From Parabacteroides gordonii MS-1 = DSM 23371 (lineage in GTDB: Bacteria > Bacteroidota > Bacteroidia > Bacteroidales > Tannerellaceae), in the NCBI RefSeq assembly GCF_000969825.1, contig NZ_KQ033919.1, forward strand, positions 1,650,173 through 1,714,172: a DNA stretch of 64,000 bases, in the 5' to 3' direction. Shown here piece by piece: positions 1 through 7,845 of this stretch. Positions within the stretch are counted from its first letter, which is position 1. Each line of letters opens with the position of its first letter. The notes beneath the pieces were generated by a model. It made no database searches. It saw only the letters and a program-made list of their open reading frames with translations, and was not told the DNA's origin. The position numbers were made by a program, and so were the translations under genes.

Positions 1-30
1 GTTTATTCAGGAAATATAAGAAGAAACCCC

Positions 31-38
31 TATCTTTG
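31..38 (+). promoter_or_regulatory. Bacteroidota -7 box (TATCTTTG) for the U32 operon
   Basis: TATCTTTG matches the TAnnTTTG -7 element. Transcription would begin about 43-46, leaving a leader of about 20 nt before the TTG start at 66. The -33 element is poor or lies outside the window. Confidence 0.6.
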
Positions 39-65
39 TGGTTTCTAATTTAAAACCAAACAGCT

Positions 66-1328
66 TTGAACGAAAAAGAATTTGAAATAATGGCTCCGGT
101 CGGTTCATACGAATCGCTGATGGCAGCTATACAGGGTGGTGCCGACTCCATCTATTTCGGCATTGAAGGACTGAATATGCGTTCGCGCTCTTCCAATAAT
201 TTCACGACCGACGACCTGCGTAAGATCGTTTCCATCTGCAAAGAACATGGGATCAAAAGCTATCTGACTGTCAACACCGTTATCTACGGGGAAGACCTGG
301 CGTTGATGCGCGAGATCATCGATGCTGCAAAAGACGCCGAAGTATCCGCTATCATCGCAGCCGATGTGGCCGCCATGAGCTATGCAAACCGTATCGGACA
401 GGAAGTGCACCTCTCCACACAGCTGAATATATCGAATGTAGAAGCGCTGAAGTTTTACGCCCAGTTTGCCGATGTCGTTGTGCTGGCACGCGAACTGAAC
501 CTCAAGCAGGTTTCCGAAATCTATCAGCAGATTGTCGAACAACAGATTGTTGGGCCACGTGGCGAACTGATCCGTATCGAAATGTTTGCCCACGGGGCTT
601 TGTGCATGGCCGTCTCCGGTAAATGCTATCTGAGCCTGCATGAGATGAATGCGTCGGCCAACCGGGGTGCTTGCATGCAGATCTGCCGCCGTGGCTATAC
701 GGTGAAAGACAAGGACAGCAATATCGAACTGGATATCGAAAACCAGTACATCATGTCTCCTAAAGACCTGAAGACGATCCATTTCATGAATAAGATGATG
801 GATGCCGGTGTCCGTGTATTCAAGATAGAAGGTCGTGCCCGCGGCCCCGAGTATGTACGCATCGTCACCGAATGTTATAAAGAAGCAGTCAAAGCCTATT
901 GCAACGGCACGTACGATGAAGAGAAGATCGCCGTATGGGACGAACGTCTGAAAAGCGTCTTCAACCGTGGCTTCTGGGATGGTTATTACCTGGGACAGCG
1001 TCTGGGCGAATGGAGCAGCAAATACGGTTCCGGCTCGACCAAGAAGAAGGTGTATGTGGCAAAGGGCATTAAATATTTCAGTGGCATCGGTGTTGCGGAG
1101 TTCGAAATGGAGTCGGGTACCTTGAAGGTGGGCGACGAGATCCTGATCACCGGCCCGACAACAGGTGCCGTTATGCAGACGATCGACGAGATACGCGTAG
1201 ACCTGAAACCGGTGGAAGAAACAGTCAAAGGCGAACGTTTCTCTTTTAAAGTGACCGAGAAGGTACGCCCTTCCGACCGCCTCTACAAAATGGTATCCGA
1301 GAATAATAACAACAAAGAACTGAAATAA
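66..1328 (+). CDS. U32 family peptidase-like protein (RlhA/TrhP-type)
   Basis: The 420-residue product belongs to the U32 collagenase-like family. Characterised members (RlhA, TrhO/P, UbiU/V) act in prephenate- or oxygen-dependent RNA or ubiquinone hydroxylation rather than proteolysis. Family marks are the N-terminal MAPVGSYESL strand, the HLSTQLN motif, the AHGALCMAVSGKCYLS stretch followed by CMQICRRGY (four cysteines that in relatives bind an Fe-S cluster), and FKIEGRARGPEYV. A C-terminal beta-barrel follows residue 330. The start is TTG at 66. The ATG at 90 would cut off the EFEIMAP strand, which is conserved in the family. The thioesterase gene begins directly after its stop codon, so the two are probably co-transcribed with dprA. 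The exact RNA substrate cannot be read from the sequence. Confidence 0.9.
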   Translation: MNEKEFEIMAPVGSYESLMAAIQGGADSIYFGIEGLNMRSRSSNNFTTDDLRKIVSICKEHGIKSYLTVNTVIYGEDLALMREIIDAAKDAEVSAIIAADVAAMSYANRIGQEVHLSTQLNISNVEALKFYAQFADVVVLARELNLKQVSEIYQQIVEQQIVGPRGELIRIEMFAHGALCMAVSGKCYLSLHEMNASANRGACMQICRRGYTVKDKDSNIELDIENQYIMSPKDLKTIHFMNKMMDAGVRVFKIEGRARGPEYVRIVTECYKEAVKAYCNGTYDEEKIAVWDERLKSVFNRGFWDGYYLGQRLGEWSSKYGSGSTKKKVYVAKGIKYFSGIGVAEFEMESGTLKVGDEILITGPTTGAVMQTIDEIRVDLKPVEETVKGERFSFKVTEKVRPSDRLYKMVSENNNNKELK

Positions 1329-1739
1329 ATGAAAGAGTATATCTTTAAACTGACAGACAAGGTACGCGACTACGAATGCGACCTGCAGGGAGTCGTGAAC
1401 AACGCCAACTATCAGCATTATATGGAACATACCCGTCATGAGTTCCTTGAGTCGCTGGGGGAAAACTTCGGTGCGATGCATGATAAAGGGGTCGACGGGT
1501 TCGTATCTCATGTAGATATCGATTTCAAGACTTCCCTGAAAAGCGGCGACAGTTATATCTCCTGCCTGAATGTCTATAAGAAAGGCGTGAAACTGGTCTT
1601 TGAACAGGATATTTACAGAGCTTCCGACGGTGCACTGGCAACCAAAGGGAAAGTGGAATCGGTCGTCGTGCAGGACGGGAAACTGACCCGGGGTGAATAC
1701 TTCGATGCGATGCTGGAAAGGATAAAGAACAAGTTATGA
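1329..1739 (+). CDS. Acyl-CoA thioesterase, hotdog fold (YbgC/4HBT family)
   Basis: The 136-residue protein has the 4-hydroxybenzoyl-CoA thioesterase signature near its N-terminus: DYECDLQGVVNNANYQHYMEH, with the catalytic Asp region and the Asn-Tyr-Tyr helix start. Members hydrolyse short or medium acyl-CoA thioesters in the cytoplasm, usually as tetramers. The length is normal for the family. The gene starts immediately after the U32 stop codon and ends 6 bp before dprA, which makes a tight three-gene unit. The physiological acyl-CoA is unknown. Confidence 0.9.
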   Translation: MKEYIFKLTDKVRDYECDLQGVVNNANYQHYMEHTRHEFLESLGENFGAMHDKGVDGFVSHVDIDFKTSLKSGDSYISCLNVYKKGVKLVFEQDIYRASDGALATKGKVESVVVQDGKLTRGEYFDAMLERIKNKL

Positions 1740-1745
1740 TATAAT

Positions 1746-2858
1746 ATGACAGACAAACGAATTTACCAAATCGGCCTAACTATGATAAACGGTGTCGGAG
1801 ATATCCTGGCCCGTCAGCTTTTGCAGTCGATGGGTGACGCAGAAGCCGTCTTTACGGAAAAAAGACAGAACTTGGAGAAGATTCCGGGTATCGGAAGCCT
1901 GACGGCCGCCGAGATCAAACGCCCGGAAGTCCTTCTGCAGGCAGAGAAAGAGTTAGCCTTCGTTGAAAAGAACCATATCACCTGTTATTTCCTGACAGAG
2001 GAAACCTATCCCAAACGCCTCAGGGAATGTACGGATGCTCCGATACTCTTCTATTATAAAGGTACGGCAGACCTGAATACGTCCCGCATCATCAGTATTG
2101 TAGGAACACGCCACGCAACGGAATATGGCAGGGCGGTGACAGAGGAACTGATACAAACGTTGTCGGCTTCCTTCCCTGATCTGCTGGTTGTAAGCGGACT
2201 GGCTTACGGCATCGATGTCTGTGCCCACCGTAGCGCACTCAAAGCCGGATTGCCTACTATCGGCGTACTGGCGCATGGTCTCGACCGGATTTATCCCCCG
2301 GCTCATCGCTCCACTGCCGTAGAAATGCTGCAACAGGGCGGATTGTTGTCCGACTTCCCCAGCGGCACGGAACCTGATAAACCGAACTTCGTCAAGCGCA
2401 ACCGGATCGTTGCCGGACTGGCTGATGCTACGCTTGTAGTCGAGTCGGCCGAGAAAGGCGGTTCGCTGATCACAGCTGATATAGCGTTCTCTTACGGACG
2501 GGATGTATATGCTTTTCCGGGACGGGTAAACGATATTCACTCCAAAGGATGTAATGCCCTGATCCGGCAGAACAAGGCCGGCCTGATCACTTCTGCCGCC
2601 GATCTGATCTCCGCGCTTTGCTGGGATGTGGAGAAGAAAGCCGCGCCTGCCCCTGTCCAGTCCGAACTGTTCTTCGGAGAAGAGGACAGCCGAACAGGAG
2701 CTATCACGACACTTCTCCAGGAAAAAGGCGAAATGCACATCGACCAGCTGGCAAAGTCGCTCGATCAGCCTGTCCGCGAACTATTCCCCCTTCTGTTCGA
2801 GCTGGAGATGAACGGACGGATCCGGACTTTGCCGGGAAATATCTATAAACTGGTTTAA
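1746..2858 (+). CDS. dprA: DNA-processing protein DprA (Smf)
   Basis: The 370-residue protein has the DprA layout. An N-terminal helix-hairpin-helix region contains KIPGIGSLTAAEI (about 45-57). The Rossmann-like core has VGTRHATEYGR, VVSGLAYGIDVCAHRSAL, GVLAHGLDRIYP and VVESAEKGGSLITAD. A C-terminal winged helix starts near residue 310. DprA binds single-stranded DNA and loads RecA during natural transformation, and it is widely kept in species not known to be competent. It is the last gene of the U32-thioesterase-dprA unit and converges with the LtrA family gene 16 bp away. Confidence 0.96.
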   Translation: MTDKRIYQIGLTMINGVGDILARQLLQSMGDAEAVFTEKRQNLEKIPGIGSLTAAEIKRPEVLLQAEKELAFVEKNHITCYFLTEETYPKRLRECTDAPILFYYKGTADLNTSRIISIVGTRHATEYGRAVTEELIQTLSASFPDLLVVSGLAYGIDVCAHRSALKAGLPTIGVLAHGLDRIYPPAHRSTAVEMLQQGGLLSDFPSGTEPDKPNFVKRNRIVAGLADATLVVESAEKGGSLITADIAFSYGRDVYAFPGRVNDIHSKGCNALIRQNKAGLITSAADLISALCWDVEKKAAPAPVQSELFFGEEDSRTGAITTLLQEKGEMHIDQLAKSLDQPVRELFPLLFELEMNGRIRTLPGNIYKLV

Positions 2859-2874
2859 CAGAGAACGGGGTGTG

Positions 2875-4047
2875 TCAACTTTCCGGCACACTCCTTGCCT
2901 GAACTGTTTCGTAAACAACAACAGCAATAAATACCAGCGCAGTTATCGCATTCAACTGAAGCGGATTAAAGAAGCGTGCAAACGGAATGATAAACGCAAG
3001 CACGATAACGGCGATCACATGCGACCAGGCAATCATCCGGCAGGTGATCCACTTATACACACTGTTACTCATCAGATAAATGATCGGGCCGCCCACCATA
3101 GCGAAGATACCGCCCGTCGTCATTTCACCCAACGGATGGTTTACGACCAACTCATCCCCTACCGCACAAATGATCAGTGCCCCGACCAGCACGACATGGA
3201 TCGAATGATATTTCAGTCCGAGCAGGCCGGGGTTCGATATCTTTTTGATCTTCCGGCTTCCCGCCTCGCTGCTGACATCAAAATAAATCCACCACATTGC
3301 CAGGCTGTTGGTGAAAGAGATTATTACCGCATAGATAATCGTCGCGTCCCACACCTCGAAATCGCTGAGTGAAGCGCCCGTCATCATGATCGTTTCACCA
3401 AAAGCGATGATAACGAACAGCTGGCTTCTCTCTGCCAGATGTTGCCCTTCAATCGTCCATTCCTTACTGGAAACGGATCGTCCGAGCCCCGGCAAATAAA
3501 AGCCGAACATCGGCGAAGTGTAATCGCACAAAACGGCCACCAGCCACAACAGGACACGCATATATCCCTCGCTGAACGCTCCCGCAATCCAGAATATGGC
3601 GGAGATACAAAACCATCCCAATATACGTTTGAAGTTGGGGGAAAGATGATGTTTTTTATCCAACAGGAAAACAATCACAAGCGTCCGCCCCAACTGGATA
3701 GCCACGTAACACGCGGCAAAAACCACCCCCCGGCTTGTATACGCTTCGGGAATGGAAGAAGCCATCACCAGCCCGATCAGCATAAGGACAAACAGGAGCA
3801 ACCGGATAGAACGTGTTTCGGGATTGAACCAGTTCGTTACCCAGGTGGTATGCTGCCAGGCCAGCCAGACGGCAAACCACAGGATAATCTCCTGCAGATA
3901 ACCCAGCCAGTCCAGATGATGAAGCAGGTAATGCGATAACTGCGTGACCGCAAAGACATAAATCAAGTCGAACAACAGTTCCGAATAAGAAACAGAAGCC
4001 CGCTCTTCCTCCCGGCTTCTCAGTAAATGATGTGAAGAATGCGACAT
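2875..4047 (-). CDS. Low temperature requirement protein A (LtrA) family membrane protein
   Basis: The 390-residue hydrophobic protein has about ten predicted membrane segments. It opens with the LtrA signature ERASVSYSELLFDLIYVFAVTQLSH, followed by WTIEGQHLAERSQLFVIIAFGETIMMTG near the middle; the RxQLFVIIAFGE motif is diagnostic. The family was named in Listeria for growth at low temperature, and the molecular function is unproven. The gene is transcribed divergently from the HipA-like gene. No clear promoter of its own was found. Confidence 0.9.
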   Translation of the reverse strand: MSHSSHHLLRSREEERASVSYSELLFDLIYVFAVTQLSHYLLHHLDWLGYLQEIILWFAVWLAWQHTTWVTNWFNPETRSIRLLLFVLMLIGLVMASSIPEAYTSRGVVFAACYVAIQLGRTLVIVFLLDKKHHLSPNFKRILGWFCISAIFWIAGAFSEGYMRVLLWLVAVLCDYTSPMFGFYLPGLGRSVSSKEWTIEGQHLAERSQLFVIIAFGETIMMTGASLSDFEVWDATIIYAVIISFTNSLAMWWIYFDVSSEAGSRKIKKISNPGLLGLKYHSIHVVLVGALIICAVGDELVVNHPLGEMTTGGIFAMVGGPIIYLMSNSVYKWITCRMIAWSHVIAVIVLAFIIPFARFFNPLQLNAITALVFIAVVVYETVQARSVPES

Positions 4048-4141
4048 ACGCCAACGATTTTATAGCCTGTATAATCCGATAACCCTATGGAATTAGAACA
4101 AGCGCCCGTTTATTTTGTTTAAGAGATGTTAGTTGTTTCTT

Positions 4142-4172
4142 TTTGTGTGAACGGGAACTATCTTTATCTTTG
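4142..4172 (+). promoter_or_regulatory. Promoter of the HipA-like/DUF3037 pair
   Basis: TTTG at 4142-4145 and TATCTTTG at 4165-4172 are separated by 19 bp, an exact Bacteroidota sigma-ABfr pattern. Predicted transcription starts near 4179, so the ATG at 4189 is preferred and the in-frame ATG at 4126 would be upstream of the transcript. Confidence 0.8.
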
Positions 4173-4188
4173 TCAAAAGCATTTGAAT

Positions 4189-4971
4189 ATGGAATTGCGA
4201 ACAGCGAATGTAGTCAGATATATTATGCCTTTACGCGAAGGCGGTTCGTTGCCGGCGCTGGCGGAAGCCGACGACGGATATAAGTATGTAGTTAAATTCA
4301 GGGGAGCCGGACATGGTACGAAAGCATTGATTGCCGAACTGGTGGGTGGTGAAATAGCACGCACGTTAGGCTTCCGTGTACCCGAACTGGTCTTCCTGAA
4401 CCTCGACGAGGCTTTCGGCCGTACCGAAGGCGACGAAGAGATACAAGACCTGCTGCAGGCCAGTCGCGGACTGAACCTCGGACTGCATTTCCTGTCGGGC
4501 GCACTGACCTATGACCCGGTTGTGAATAAAGCCGGAGACAGGCTGGCTTCGCAGATCGTCTGGCTCGACGCCCTGCTGACCAACGTAGACCGCACCGTAC
4601 GCAACACCAATATGCTGATGTGGCACAAAGAATTATGGCTGATCGACCACGGTGCCTCACTCTTTTTCCATTACTCATGGTCGAACTGGCGTAAGCATGC
4701 TTTAAGCCCGTTCATCCAGATCAAGGATCACGCTTTGCTTCCCGAAGCTTCCCTGCTACCGGAGGTAGACGTCGAATTCAAACGCCTGCTATCTCCGGAA
4801 AAGATTCGTGAGATCGTCGAACTGATCCCGGAAGACTGGTTGCAGTGGAGCGACAGCCCCGGCACGCCGCAGGAGATAAAGGAGATATACATGGAATTCT
4901 TAACCGAGAGGATCGCCCATTCCGAAACATTTATAAAAGAAGCGCAAGATGCAAGGAAAGCACTTATATGA
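4189..4971 (+). CDS. HipA-like kinase family protein
   Basis: The 260-residue protein is shorter than HipA toxins (about 440) and lacks their N-terminal subdomain. It keeps kinase-like features: KYVVKF with a candidate ATP-binding lysine near residue 36, a catalytic-loop-like stretch DALLTNVDRTVRNTNML, and the metal-binding-like IDHGASLFFH. The start at 4189 is set by the promoter at 4142-4172. The gene overlaps the following DUF3037 gene by 23 bp, a pairing seen in many bacteria. Whether it is an active protein kinase, a toxin-antitoxin component or something else is unproven. There is no HipB-like DNA-binding partner here. Confidence 0.82.
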   Translation: MELRTANVVRYIMPLREGGSLPALAEADDGYKYVVKFRGAGHGTKALIAELVGGEIARTLGFRVPELVFLNLDEAFGRTEGDEEIQDLLQASRGLNLGLHFLSGALTYDPVVNKAGDRLASQIVWLDALLTNVDRTVRNTNMLMWHKELWLIDHGASLFFHYSWSNWRKHALSPFIQIKDHALLPEASLLPEVDVEFKRLLSPEKIREIVELIPEDWLQWSDSPGTPQEIKEIYMEFLTERIAHSETFIKEAQDARKALI

Positions 4972-5332
4972 ATATGCCGTTATCCGCTTTGTTCCCCGGG
5001 TGGAACGTGAGGAGTTTATCAACGTAGGCATTATCCTGTTCTCCAAACGGGCTAAATATATAAAAGCGCGTTACCGGGTAGACGAAAGAAAAATCCGGCT
5101 GTTCTCTTCCGAGCTGGATATGGATTCGTTGTATGCCAGCCTGAAAGTATTCGACCACATCTGCTCCGGTGCCAAAGGAGCCGGCCCTATCGCGGCGATG
5201 GACATTCCCGAACGATTCCGCTGGCTGACGGCTGTACGCAGTTCTTCCATACAGACATCCCGTCCGCATCCGGGCTTCTCGGATGATCTGGATACGACAT
5301 TCGAGAAGTTATTTTCGGAGTTAGTATTATAG
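4949..5332 (+). CDS. DUF3037 domain protein, partner of the HipA-like kinase
   Basis: The 127-residue protein starts YEYAVIRFVPRVEREEFINVGIILF, the hallmark of DUF3037. Function is unknown. The 23-bp overlap with the HipA-like gene implies translational coupling and a joint role. The C-terminal half contains RFRWLTAVRSSSIQTSRPHPGFS, also typical of the family. No membrane segment or signal peptide is visible. Confidence 0.88.
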   Translation: MQGKHLYEYAVIRFVPRVEREEFINVGIILFSKRAKYIKARYRVDERKIRLFSSELDMDSLYASLKVFDHICSGAKGAGPIAAMDIPERFRWLTAVRSSSIQTSRPHPGFSDDLDTTFEKLFSELVL

Positions 5333-5480
5333 CCGGAGAAGCAGGCTTTTTCACCACAGAAAAGGCTCTCGAAAGTGTTAAATTTAGCAGTTTTTACCTG
5401 TATTGTATAAAGTTTTATCTTCACTAACACTTTTTGACGATGCAACCCTTCAAACTTAACAAATATTGGCCTGAAAAAGC

Positions 5481-5511
5481 TTGACAAAACCTCTTTGCAA
5501 CCGTATCTTTG
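5481..5511 (+). promoter_or_regulatory. Strong promoter for an intergenic transcript
   Basis: TTG at 5481-5483 and TATCTTTG at 5504-5511 are separated by 20 bp. The nearest downstream start codon is over 300 bp away, so the first product is a noncoding RNA or a very long leader. Confidence 0.75.
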
Positions 5512-5517
5512 TACTGT

Positions 5518-5592
5518 GGTTTTTTCATAATAGTATTAGATTTAAGGTTAACAAAGTTGGTTAGGGCTTGTCGTGAGACAGGCTTTAATTGT
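5518..5592 (+). ncRNA. Candidate structured RNA or leader with GNRA-capped hairpin
   Basis: Just downstream of the 5481-5511 promoter, a 10-bp stem with two G-U pairs at its base is closed by a GTGA (GNRA) tetraloop, with arms GGGCTTGTC and GACAGGCTTT. The preceding AT-rich strand (CATAATAGTATTAG...GGTTAACAAAG) resembles, from memory, a leader found before other Bacteroidales genes, but I cannot verify this. The 3' boundary is not defined. Confidence 0.4.
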
Positions 5593-5727
5593 TTATAGAC
5601 CTTTCGTTTGTTATTTCCTTTTCAGACACAATAATTCTTCGGTGCAAATGCAGCCTTTTCTTTGTCATTCCTTCCCACCGTCACACCAAATAAACAAAAG
5701 AATTTTTCTATATTGATTTAAATTAGC

Positions 5728-5735
5728 TACTTTTG
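5728..5735 (+). promoter_or_regulatory. -7 box (TACTTTTG) upstream of the SRPBCC gene
   Basis: TACTTTTG fits TAnnTTTG. A T-rich tract about 20 bp upstream may serve as -33. The leader would be about 90 nt. Confidence 0.5.
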
Positions 5736-5832
5736 CAAACAATCAGATATACAGATATTTAGACATTATTTAGTGACCGCTTGAAAACGAAGCGGTGAAC
5801 CTAAAAGATACACCATTTGTATACATTACTTT

Positions 5833-6366
5833 ATGCGACGAATAAAATATAAAAAGATGGCTATGTTGATTTACTTTCTTATTGTTGTGGTGGGAATTAT
5901 TACATTAGTACTTATAACCGGCCTTCTGCTACCCGGCAAGAGGATCGGCTCCCGGCAATGCTTCTACAACGCATCACCCGAAAAAGTATATAATGTACTT
6001 ATCAACAACACCGACTACGGCTACCGCAGCGACCTGAAAGAAATCATTATCATTGAAAGCCTGGACGGTATAGAAGTATGGGATGAGATAGCCAAAAACG
6101 GTTCTGTTGTCCGTTTCAAAACCGCCCGCAAAGAACCTTTCTCACTTTACGAATTCGATATCATCAAAGGAAACGGCTTTACCGGACACTGGAAAGGCGA
6201 ACTGCAGGAAACAAGCACAGGCGGAACCCATTTTACTTCTACGGAAACTATCCGGATGAAAAACCCTTTCCTGAAAGTCCTCTCTTACCTGTTCTTCGAC
6301 ATCGAGAAGTTTATGGACAACTATCAAAATGACTTACGGGTGAAGCTGAGCGAAGACCTCGCATGA
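5833..6366 (+). CDS. Membrane-anchored SRPBCC (START-like) protein
   Basis: The 177-residue protein has one N-terminal membrane segment (about 12-34, MLIYFLIVVVGIITLVLITGLLLPG) followed by a domain resembling the polyketide cyclase/SRPBCC fold: FYNASPEKVYNVLINNTDYGYRSDLKEI and later KGELQETSTGGTHFTSTETI. Such folds bind hydrophobic ligands. The ligand and role are unknown. Alternative starts exist at residues 9 and 11. The gene converges with the choloylglycine hydrolase gene 13 bp away. Confidence 0.78.
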   Translation: MRRIKYKKMAMLIYFLIVVVGIITLVLITGLLLPGKRIGSRQCFYNASPEKVYNVLINNTDYGYRSDLKEIIIIESLDGIEVWDEIAKNGSVVRFKTARKEPFSLYEFDIIKGNGFTGHWKGELQETSTGGTHFTSTETIRMKNPFLKVLSYLFFDIEKFMDNYQNDLRVKLSEDLA

Positions 6367-6392
6367 AAAAAGGGAGCCTTTAATGGACTCCC
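6366..6392 (-). terminator. Terminator of the choloylglycine hydrolase gene
   Basis: On the minus strand, GGGAG and CTCCC arms (6372-6376 and 6388-6392) form a hairpin followed by a run of six T. It overlaps the stop codon of the hydrolase gene. Confidence 0.6.
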
Positions 6393-7429
6393 AGAAACTT
6401 AAATGGTTTGGTCGATACAAACTGCCCGGCTGTATTGCCTGCATATGTTTTACCGCTTACCAGATCCAGCATCCTGACAGGTGCACCCGCCGAGAAATCC
6501 ACCTCTTTGAAATCCACCCAGAACACATTGGGATAAATGGTCGACTCATAATAATAAACCTTATTCTTCTGGTCGGAAAGCGTTCTCCATCTTGTCGACG
6601 AGATATTCGGCTGGTCGGGTGTCGTAATGCCCAGCGGGACGGAAGTGTTGCGGATCACACTGAAAACACTGGCCACCGCTACCCGCGTATCGTCTACCTT
6701 CGGGATGGCATTGATATAGAAGGAAGCCCTTACGAAACGGTCAGCAGCCCGGTTGGTTCCGGGAAGGAAAGTGGTTCCGCCGATGTTCTTCCAGTAATCG
6801 TCTAACGCCAGTTGCTGATCAAATACCGGCGAGTTGGTCATCACCTGGTACGACTTGCTATGATGGATATTCAATTTACCGTTCACATATTCGAAGATAG
6901 CATTATCCCCATCCGCGTCGGAGATAGACAGGTGCAACGTTGCCAGGCGCGTACCGTCGGGCATCATGTCGGACACCACTTCGAACGTGCCTTTTTCGGT
7001 AAAGGCCACCGCCTCATCCACCGTAGCAAAATTATCCAGCATATACTGAACCCAGGCCGCAATGGAAAGTCCCGGCTTCTTACCGTCCCACTGCGGGTAT
7101 TCCGACTCGGCCAGCCAGAGTAGGTTGGCTACCAGCCCTTTTTCATTCATTCCGTCCGTACTGCAAATATCGTAGGCGGATGTTATTACGCTTCCATATT
7201 TCGAAGTCCACTCCAGCGGATTCTTGCCTATTTCACCGTTGCGCTGCATGCCCCGTGGAAATATCCAGAGGTTACTGCGGGTATCTTCTTTCCAGTCCAT
7301 CGTCCGGCCGGTCAGCACCGTATTACCTTTTCCCTGGTAGACAACTCTTGTACAGGCTTCCGACGGGCTGAACCGGGCGGTTGCAGCGATTGCCAGCAAC
7401 GCTATTCCCCATTTATTCATCTCTCTCAT
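6380..7429 (-). CDS. Choloylglycine hydrolase family protein (bile salt hydrolase/penicillin V acylase type)
   Basis: The 349-residue Ntn-hydrolase carries an N-terminal signal peptide. Cleavage after Ala25 would expose Cys26 as the catalytic N-terminal nucleophile (SEAC-TRVVY). Other active-site positions of the family are present: Arg42 and Asp45 (GRTMDW), Asn199 (MTNSPVFD) and Arg231/Arg234 (NRAADRFVR). Family members cleave the amide bond of conjugated bile salts, penicillin V or acyl homoserine lactones. The signal peptide means it acts in the periplasm or outside. Start M4 (7420) is an alternative. Bile salt deconjugation is the leading guess for a gut organism, but substrate choice cannot be read from these residues alone. 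Confidence 0.88.
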   Translation of the reverse strand: MREMNKWGIALLAIAATARFSPSEACTRVVYQGKGNTVLTGRTMDWKEDTRSNLWIFPRGMQRNGEIGKNPLEWTSKYGSVITSAYDICSTDGMNEKGLVANLLWLAESEYPQWDGKKPGLSIAAWVQYMLDNFATVDEAVAFTEKGTFEVVSDMMPDGTRLATLHLSISDADGDNAIFEYVNGKLNIHHSKSYQVMTNSPVFDQQLALDDYWKNIGGTTFLPGTNRAADRFVRASFYINAIPKVDDTRVAVASVFSVIRNTSVPLGITTPDQPNISSTRWRTLSDQKNKVYYYESTIYPNVFWVDFKEVDFSAGAPVRMLDLVSGKTYAGNTAGQFVSTKPFKFLGVH

Positions 7430-7540
7430 AACTTTATCATAAATTATTTATAGTATATATAGTTATAAACGTTTTGCCGAGTGTATTGTTTAAAAAAGAT
7501 AAGTGTCACAAATGTTACAATTTAAGAGTAACAGACCTTG

Positions 7541-7548
7541 TATCTTTG
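7541..7548 (+). promoter_or_regulatory. -7 box (TATCTTTG) for the YecH family gene
   Basis: TATCTTTG lies 26 bp before the ATG at 7574. The upstream -33 region is AT-rich without a clean TTTG. Confidence 0.6.
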
Positions 7549-7573
7549 TTTGAAATAATTATATCATCAGACT

Positions 7574-7807
7574 ATGGAACAGTTACATGCACATGAAGTC
7601 CTTCACATGATGGAAGGAAACAGTTACACGGAAGCCTCTTTGAAGGCTGCAATTATCGAACGGTTCGGTGAAACACAACGTTTTTACGCCTGCTCGGCAG
7701 AATATATGAGTGTCGACGACCTGATCGTTTTCCTGAAGGAGAAAGGGAAATTCATGCCTATGGACGACGGCTTTACGGTCGATATTACAAAGGTTTGCAA
7801 TCATTAA
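7574..7807 (+). CDS. YecH family protein (DUF2492, small putative metal-binding protein)
   Basis: The 77-residue protein matches YecH: HAHEVLHMMEGNSYTEASLKAAIIERFGETQRFYACSAEYMSVDDLIVFLKEKGKF. Conserved His and Cys residues (HxHEV, CSAE) suggest metal binding. The biological role is unknown. It has its own promoter and is followed by an independently promoted DUF5131 gene. Confidence 0.88.
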   Translation: MEQLHAHEVLHMMEGNSYTEASLKAAIIERFGETQRFYACSAEYMSVDDLIVFLKEKGKFMPMDDGFTVDITKVCNH

Positions 7808-7824
7808 AGATTGTGTTATCTTTG
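7794..7824 (+). promoter_or_regulatory. Promoter of the DUF5131 gene
   Basis: TTTG at 7794-7797 and TATCTTTG at 7817-7824 are separated by 19 bp, an exact match. The -33 lies inside the last codons of the YecH gene. Confidence 0.75.
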
Positions 7825-7845
7825 CGGTAAATATTGATTTTTCAG

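Larger units (their letters stand above)
5333..5832. other. 500-bp intergenic region with an RNA candidate and two promoters
   Basis: No coding sequence is supported here. The stretch holds a strong plus-strand promoter at 5481-5511, a long hairpin near 5560-5583 and a second promoter at 5728 for the SRPBCC gene. The piece 5600-5700 is AT-rich and shows nothing I can name. Confidence 0.6.

Noticed and set aside
105-1511. Long minus-strand open frame (468 codons) opposite the U32 and thioesterase genes
   Set aside because: It mirrors the codon pattern of the real plus-strand genes, has no recognisable domain and spans two genuine genes.
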